Below, in pieces: positions 59,426 through 64,000 of a stretch of 64,000 nucleotides of DNA (its first letter is position 1; each line of letters starts with the position of its first letter). Location: NCBI RefSeq assembly GCF_000001735.4, contig NC_003076.8:13519835-13583834 (forward strand). The letters are read 5' to 3'. The notes beneath the pieces are model-generated. The model ran no database searches. It saw only the letters and a program-made list of their open reading frames with translations, and was not told the origin of the DNA. The DNA is from Arabidopsis thaliana. Taxonomy: Eukaryota > Streptophyta > Magnoliopsida > Brassicales > Brassicaceae. A program made the position numbers and the translations under genes.

Positions 59426-61219
59426 TTTTTGTAAATCCATTTGTAATTTCCATTTAATGCGTTAATTAACAATTTTTAATTTAAAAAATATTTATTATTA
59501 TTATTTTTATAAATCTTATAATTTTATACATTAAATTTCATTACACAATCACATATTTTACATTTTTATTTTTAAAATTATATAAAAATGTTTATTTATT
59601 CATATTTTATATTTATTTTTGTTAAATATTCGTAGCCCGCGGACCGCCAACAAATCCGTGGATATAAATTTGTCTCTAGTATTTATCTGTTTATATACCA
59701 TAGAAGAAAGTATTTATAGAACATTTTTTTATTTTTTCTTCTTAGCAACTAATGCATTGTTAAATTTAAGTTAATAAAATTTATTTCTCTAATGGAAACC
59801 ACTTGATGGAATGACCACGTTGTTTTTCTGACGTTCTTGGCAAGTGAATTTAAAAATATCTACTAGATTTGGTTAACAGTTATCAATATTCTTCGACAAA
59901 ACTTCCTTCAAAAACTAAATATGACGATATTTGCTTTATTCCAAAGAAAAAATGGCAAGTTAAATGACAAAATTTCAGCTAAAGATCTATGTGATGTGGG
60001 TTATAAAAGCATATTAAAAATAAAAAAAATGTGTGGATTTGTGTCAGGTTGGATAATTTATGATAATATTTGTGTAAAAAAATTACTAGATTAGCTCTAA
60101 TTTTAGTCGAAACACTTTTACTAAGTTCGGTTAGGAAAAAGATAATTACGAAAAATATCATTTAAATTTTCAGTGTGTAAAAGACTTATAAAAATGCTAC
60201 AATAAAATCTGATTTCTTAAATATATGAGACATGTTTATAAAAAATGTGTTGACTGATTAATTTGGACATCAAACTTTTTAGACTATGTCTTTATGGAAC
60301 AAACTCAATATAAAAATAACAATGTTAAGGATATCAAAAGAACATTTTCATTTACATACAAATCGTTTTCGTCCAAAAAAAGAAATACATACAAATTGTA
60401 ATGGAGCCCATTGTTAAGGATGTCAAAAGAACATTGTTCGAATAACTTCTTTTGTTTTAGTAACAAATTCATAGAAAATCTTTATGATGCCAACCACTTA
60501 ACTTTAGATCTTCAAGGTTTGAACTCATCAAAGTGACAATTTTGTTACTTTAAATCTTCGACAATTGTTTTACTTTCAATCTTCAAAGATTGTATTCATA
60601 GCCCCACAAAAATCTAACAGATAAATTGAATTTGTTAAAAGATATATCCGTTTTTGTTACAAATTCTAACGTAGCTTTAATAATTATTTTTATTTTAGTA
60701 AAAAATAGTTAAATTTAAGTTTCTATGTATCATCAATAATATATTTTAAGATTAGATAAGAAAAACAATTTTGTTCTAGGAAAATGAAAGCTTGCTTACA
60801 TTTCATGCCCTATATCATAAAATAAGGTTTTTGGCGTGAAATGTTTTAAGGATTGAATACACGAATAAGATAAAATAGGAACAAGAAAATAAGAAGAAGT
60901 CACTCATGGCAATGATTCAATTTTTTATTTTCCTTTATTTTCTGTAATTTTAAAATATATTATTAATAATAAACAACAAAATCATTTTTTACTAAAATAA
61001 AATTAATTATTAAACTATGTCATTATTTATTTCGAAAAATATGTTTCTTGATGGAATCAATTTTTCTATTAGTTTATGTGGATCCGCTAACGCAAAAGTC
61101 GTTTTGAAGGTTTAAAATAACAAAATTGTCACCTTGATGGTTTATTGTAAGAGTGCAAAATTTTAAAGGTTTAAAGTGTAAGCGGTTACCCCTTGAAAGT
61201 TTTTATTAATGAAATGTGA
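59426..61219. other. AT-rich intergenic DNA; possible Helitron end
   Basis: No gene. GCCCGCGGACCGCC near 59635-59648, followed at about 59677 by CTCTAG then T, might be a decayed Helitron 3' end. Nothing else is supported. Confidence 0.4.
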
Positions 61220-61500
61220 CACTTACACCTCAACGATTCTACTCCCAACATTGGATTAGACTAATCATGATACTTATACAAATGCTGAAACAGAGGCCCA
61301 ACTCGGATGGATCATATATGATGAGAGAGGCACATACAAAGGAGCATGACAAGCAAACGACTACATGGTTAAAAAAATGCCTTCGAAATTGAATGTCATT
61401 GTTTACTTCATGCTATGAAACACTATTGAGAAAAAGGTTATCAACACATAATATTTTTAAGGAGATTGCTACTGACTAAACGAATTTGATTAGTAAGTTG
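61220..61500 (+). pseudogene. LINE RNase H relic
   Basis: Broken-frame pieces AQLGWIIYDERGTYKGAW (61285-61340) and AFEIECHCLLHAMKHY, then EKGYQHIIF (61380-61465). They match the order of the plant LINE RNase H domain, including its Glu motif. Confidence 0.65.
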
Positions 61501-62711
61501 ATTTTTGAGGAATTGGTTAGTTGATTTTTGAGGAATTTAAAGATTTCAAAAGTTTAGAGATTTTAAAAGTTTTAAAAAATCTTATGGATTCTTCTCAATG
61601 AGTTGTCTAAACTCTAGCAATGATTTTCATGGATTTTTGTTTACTTTTCCTAAACGAAGTTTTACAAGACAATATTTTTTCCCTCTTATCATTTCATTTA
61701 CTTGTTTTATTTTACTCTTTTTTGTTTATTAACCTAAACTAAATTATATATTTCATATGATATAAATCCTTGGCATATTTTTTGTATTATTATCAATTAT
61801 CACTATCGTTAATGTAAAATTTATGAACTTAGAATTTCTACTGTTATTTATGTTAACAGATGAAAGATTGATTTTTTTGGGTTTTTTGAGTTTTATTTTT
61901 AAGAGATTTTGAAAGTTGTGTCGAAGAGAATTCATGTCCCAATAACATGAGAATTTAATAGAATTGTAAAATCAGTGATAACTAAACTTTTTGAATAACA
62001 AGAAATTGTGGATGGAGTTTAAAAGTCATCAAAGCAATAACACTAGAATATACTAAGAATATAATAATCCATTAACGAATAAATGTGGAATCTGAAAAAA
62101 TTTTAAATTAAAAATTCATCAACCAATAACACCTTCTTAGCAGCAAAACTCAAAAGTTAGGCGATCGAATTTGATTTTGTCTCAACTTAGCCTGTGAATT
62201 CAAATTATTTTTCTATGATTTTGTCCCTTAAATTATAACTGATCTACTTCATATAGACTATTATAACTAAAATCATTTCTAGTCAATAATAGAAGATGCT
62301 ACGAACAAAAGCACTTAATTTTGAAACCTTAAATAAAATACATAGTATAACGATTTTTATATACTTATCTATTAGATCACAAAAACTAAATTCAATGTTA
62401 AAAATAAAGTACATAAATTTATTTGAGATATGGAAGAGGTAAGAAAATATTATTTGATAAATATATCACAACAATTATTTTGTTAAATATTACATAAATA
62501 AAATGACACACGAATATTATCGAAAATAGTCAAATATCCAAAATAGATAATAGAGATAGATCTTTTCAACTTCATTTCCTTGCATGATGGTCAAAATTGA
62601 TATTTTGTTACATGTATCAAGACTTCCAGTTTACAAAGGTGAATTTGAACTAAAATAAATATGAAAATCAAAGAAGAAATAAGTATAATCTAGTAACACA
62701 ATATAAATAAA
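61501..62711. other. AT-rich intergenic DNA, nothing recognised
   Basis: No frame or repeat structure supported. Confidence 0.5.
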
Positions 62712-63069
62712 GGGTTTTGTGCAAAAAAAACTGAAATTGTATATTGTTGCAGCTTTACCCTTCACGTTAAAAAAATGCAAATAATCCTATAAATTTTAAA
62801 AATAATGCGAAATATAGCCATTTTTTTGCAAATTTACATATATTGTAAATATTTTCATGATCACATACATTTGTTTTTGAATTAGACTCTTCCAATATAG
62901 CAATCTATTGAAGAAATAAGTATTATTTATCAAAAAATTGAATTTTTGACAATAGCAAAAAAGTTAATTTGCGTATTATTTTGAAATTCATAAGTATTTT
63001 GCATTTTTTTATGTGAAAGATAAAATTGCAAAAATAGACGAATTTGAAAGTTGTTTTTGCACAAAACCC
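62712..63069. mobile_element. MULE-type MITE with long TIRs, 358 bp
   Basis: The 16 bp GGGTTTTGTGCAAAAA (62712-62727) are perfectly inverted at 63054-63069, and similarity continues inward for about 75 bp on each side. Flanking 9-mers ATAAATAAA (62703-62711) and AAAAATAAA (63070-63078) match at 8 of 9, the target-duplication size of MULEs. No coding capacity. Confidence 0.7.
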
Positions 63070-63182
63070 AAAAATAAAATACAACAATATAGGATATATA
63101 GATCATAGCCTCTAAAAATAAATTTAAAATTAGACTCTTCCAATGATGTTTCAACCCATATAACAACAGAAAAGCAAAACAA
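62985..63182. repeat. ~200-bp direct repeat, copy 1
   Basis: Similar over its length to 63795-63990. It spans the right TIR of the 358-bp MITE and continues into outside sequence. Confidence 0.8.
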
Positions 63183-63364
63183 AAATATTTAAAATTTGAG
63201 ATAGGTTCGAAGATGATTATCTTTGGAACTTGGTTTTCTTGATGTATATGATTAAATTTGGTGCATATGTAATTAAGTGTGCACTGGACCAATAAAAAAC
63301 ATTGAAACCTTATATAATATATCTTCTTATGACACATTATTATTTAAATAAACAAACAAACAAA

Positions 63365-63422
63365 ACTTTAAAAGCGTTTGCGTTCAGCGTTCAGCGTTCA
63401 GCGTTTGCGTTCGACGTTTAGA
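63365..63422. repeat. Short GCGTTCA / GCGTTTG repeat cluster
   Basis: About six 6-7-bp units, distinctly richer in G+C than the flanks. It is followed by a CT-rich, leader-like stretch (63480-63560). Confidence 0.6.
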
Positions 63423-63751
63423 GTTGGCACAAAATCCACCAAATTAAAACCATTCAGGCGGAGGATTCAATATATCTCACAGTTTCACTCTCAACATTTC
63501 AATATCTCTCTCTCTCTCTGTGAAGAACAAATACAGCGTTTCTTCTGCGATTAGATCTATTTCGATACTCACGAGGATTGCCTCCTGAGGAGACTACATA
63601 TACTAAACAAAATACAAGCTGAGGAGACTAAATATATTTAGTTAATACCAATAATATATGATATACAACTACATATTTACAAACAAAGAAAATATAGTAG
63701 ATTTGTAATATATACATAATTGAGATTTGATGATTGATTAAACCAAGAATA

Positions 63752-63778
63752 CCGTGCGTAGCACGGGTACTGACATAG
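63752..63778 (+). mobile_element. Helitron-like 3' terminus, variant
   Basis: The hairpin CCGTGC-GTA-GCACGG (63752-63766) is followed by ATAG then T, where CTAG is expected. It is a terminus or relic only, with the same hairpin style as the one at 66-95. Confidence 0.4.
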
Positions 63779-63794
63779 TATGTGTATTATTCTG

Positions 63795-63990
63795 AACTTC
63801 ATAAGATTATTTTTCATTTTTGATGTGAAAGATAAAGTTGCAAAAATGGTCGAATTTGAAGGTTTTTTGCACAAACCCAGAAATAAAATAAAACAATATA
63901 AGATATGATCATAGCCTCTGAAAATAAATTTAGAACTAGACTCTTCCATTGATGTTTCAACCCATATAACAACATAAAAGCAAAGCAATA
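63795..63990. repeat. ~200-bp direct repeat, copy 2 (near window end)
   Basis: Second copy of 62985-63182, including the TTTTTTGCACAAACCC end of the MITE but not its left end. The open frames on the minus strand in both copies are AT-rich artefacts. Confidence 0.8.
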
Positions 63991-64000
63991 AGTTGAAAGA

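Noticed and set aside
62930..63988. 135-aa and 103-aa minus-strand frames that look alike
   Set aside because: Their similarity comes from the duplicated DNA block; composition is AT-driven (Phe/Ile/Tyr/Leu), with no gene structure.
1..64000. tRNA, rRNA or known snoRNA genes
   Set aside because: No cloverleaf or rRNA-like sequence was seen apart from the tRNA-derived SINE head; a covariance-model scan would be needed to exclude small ncRNAs.

Overview
The window looks like plant pericentromeric heterochromatin from Arabidopsis, most probably A. thaliana chromosome 5. It is AT-rich, its genes have introns, and it is filled with Brassicaceae-type transposons (Athila, copia, L1-like LINEs, Helitrons, hAT, Harbinger, MULE). 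The identification rests on two CW-zinc-finger/methyl-CpG-binding-domain genes that I recognise as MBD2 (272 aa, 4 coding exons) and MBD12 (155 aa, 3 coding exons). I recall them as neighbours in A. thaliana, but no search was run.

Layout. 0-2 kb: AT-rich flank and a small deleted copia element. 2-5.9 kb: two convergent genes, an unknown 225-aa acidic protein (+) and MBD2 (-). 5.9-24.6 kb: a tandem duplication of the MBD2 upstream region plus a LINE fragment. The left copy was opened by a hAT-like element carrying a 6.2-kb LINE (6.3-12.9 kb). The right copy was opened by a 7.1-kb Athila element (16.2-23.3 kb, TSD ATTGG) and by a 355-bp solo LTR (TSD ATTAT). 25.6-26.9 kb: a MITE with an internal ~27-bp tandem array full of perfect E2F sites. 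27.2-29.4 kb: a Helitron. 29.5-30.7 kb: MBD12, then a tRNA-type SINE. 31-38 kb: LINE relics, a long inverted-repeat element and a hairpin. 38.7 kb: a small secreted-peptide ORF resembling a shortened S-protein homologue. 40-59.4 kb: one copia element split by a Helitron and by a ~14.5-kb MULE-type insertion that itself contains a Harbinger (TSD TAA) and a hAT (8-bp TSD). 59-64 kb: AT-rich DNA with a LINE RNase H relic, a MULE-type MITE inside a duplicated block, and a Helitron-like end.

Only three loci look like intact host genes (225-aa unknown, MBD2, MBD12); the 80-aa peptide is doubtful. Every transposon protein I could read is broken by stops, frameshifts, deletions or loss of a catalytic residue. 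The main value of the window is the readable order of events: nested insertions with target duplications, a segmental duplication that copied the MBD2 promoter/5' leader into a LINE, and a paralogous pair of chromatin-reader genes lying inside the kind of silenced DNA such proteins are expected to act on.
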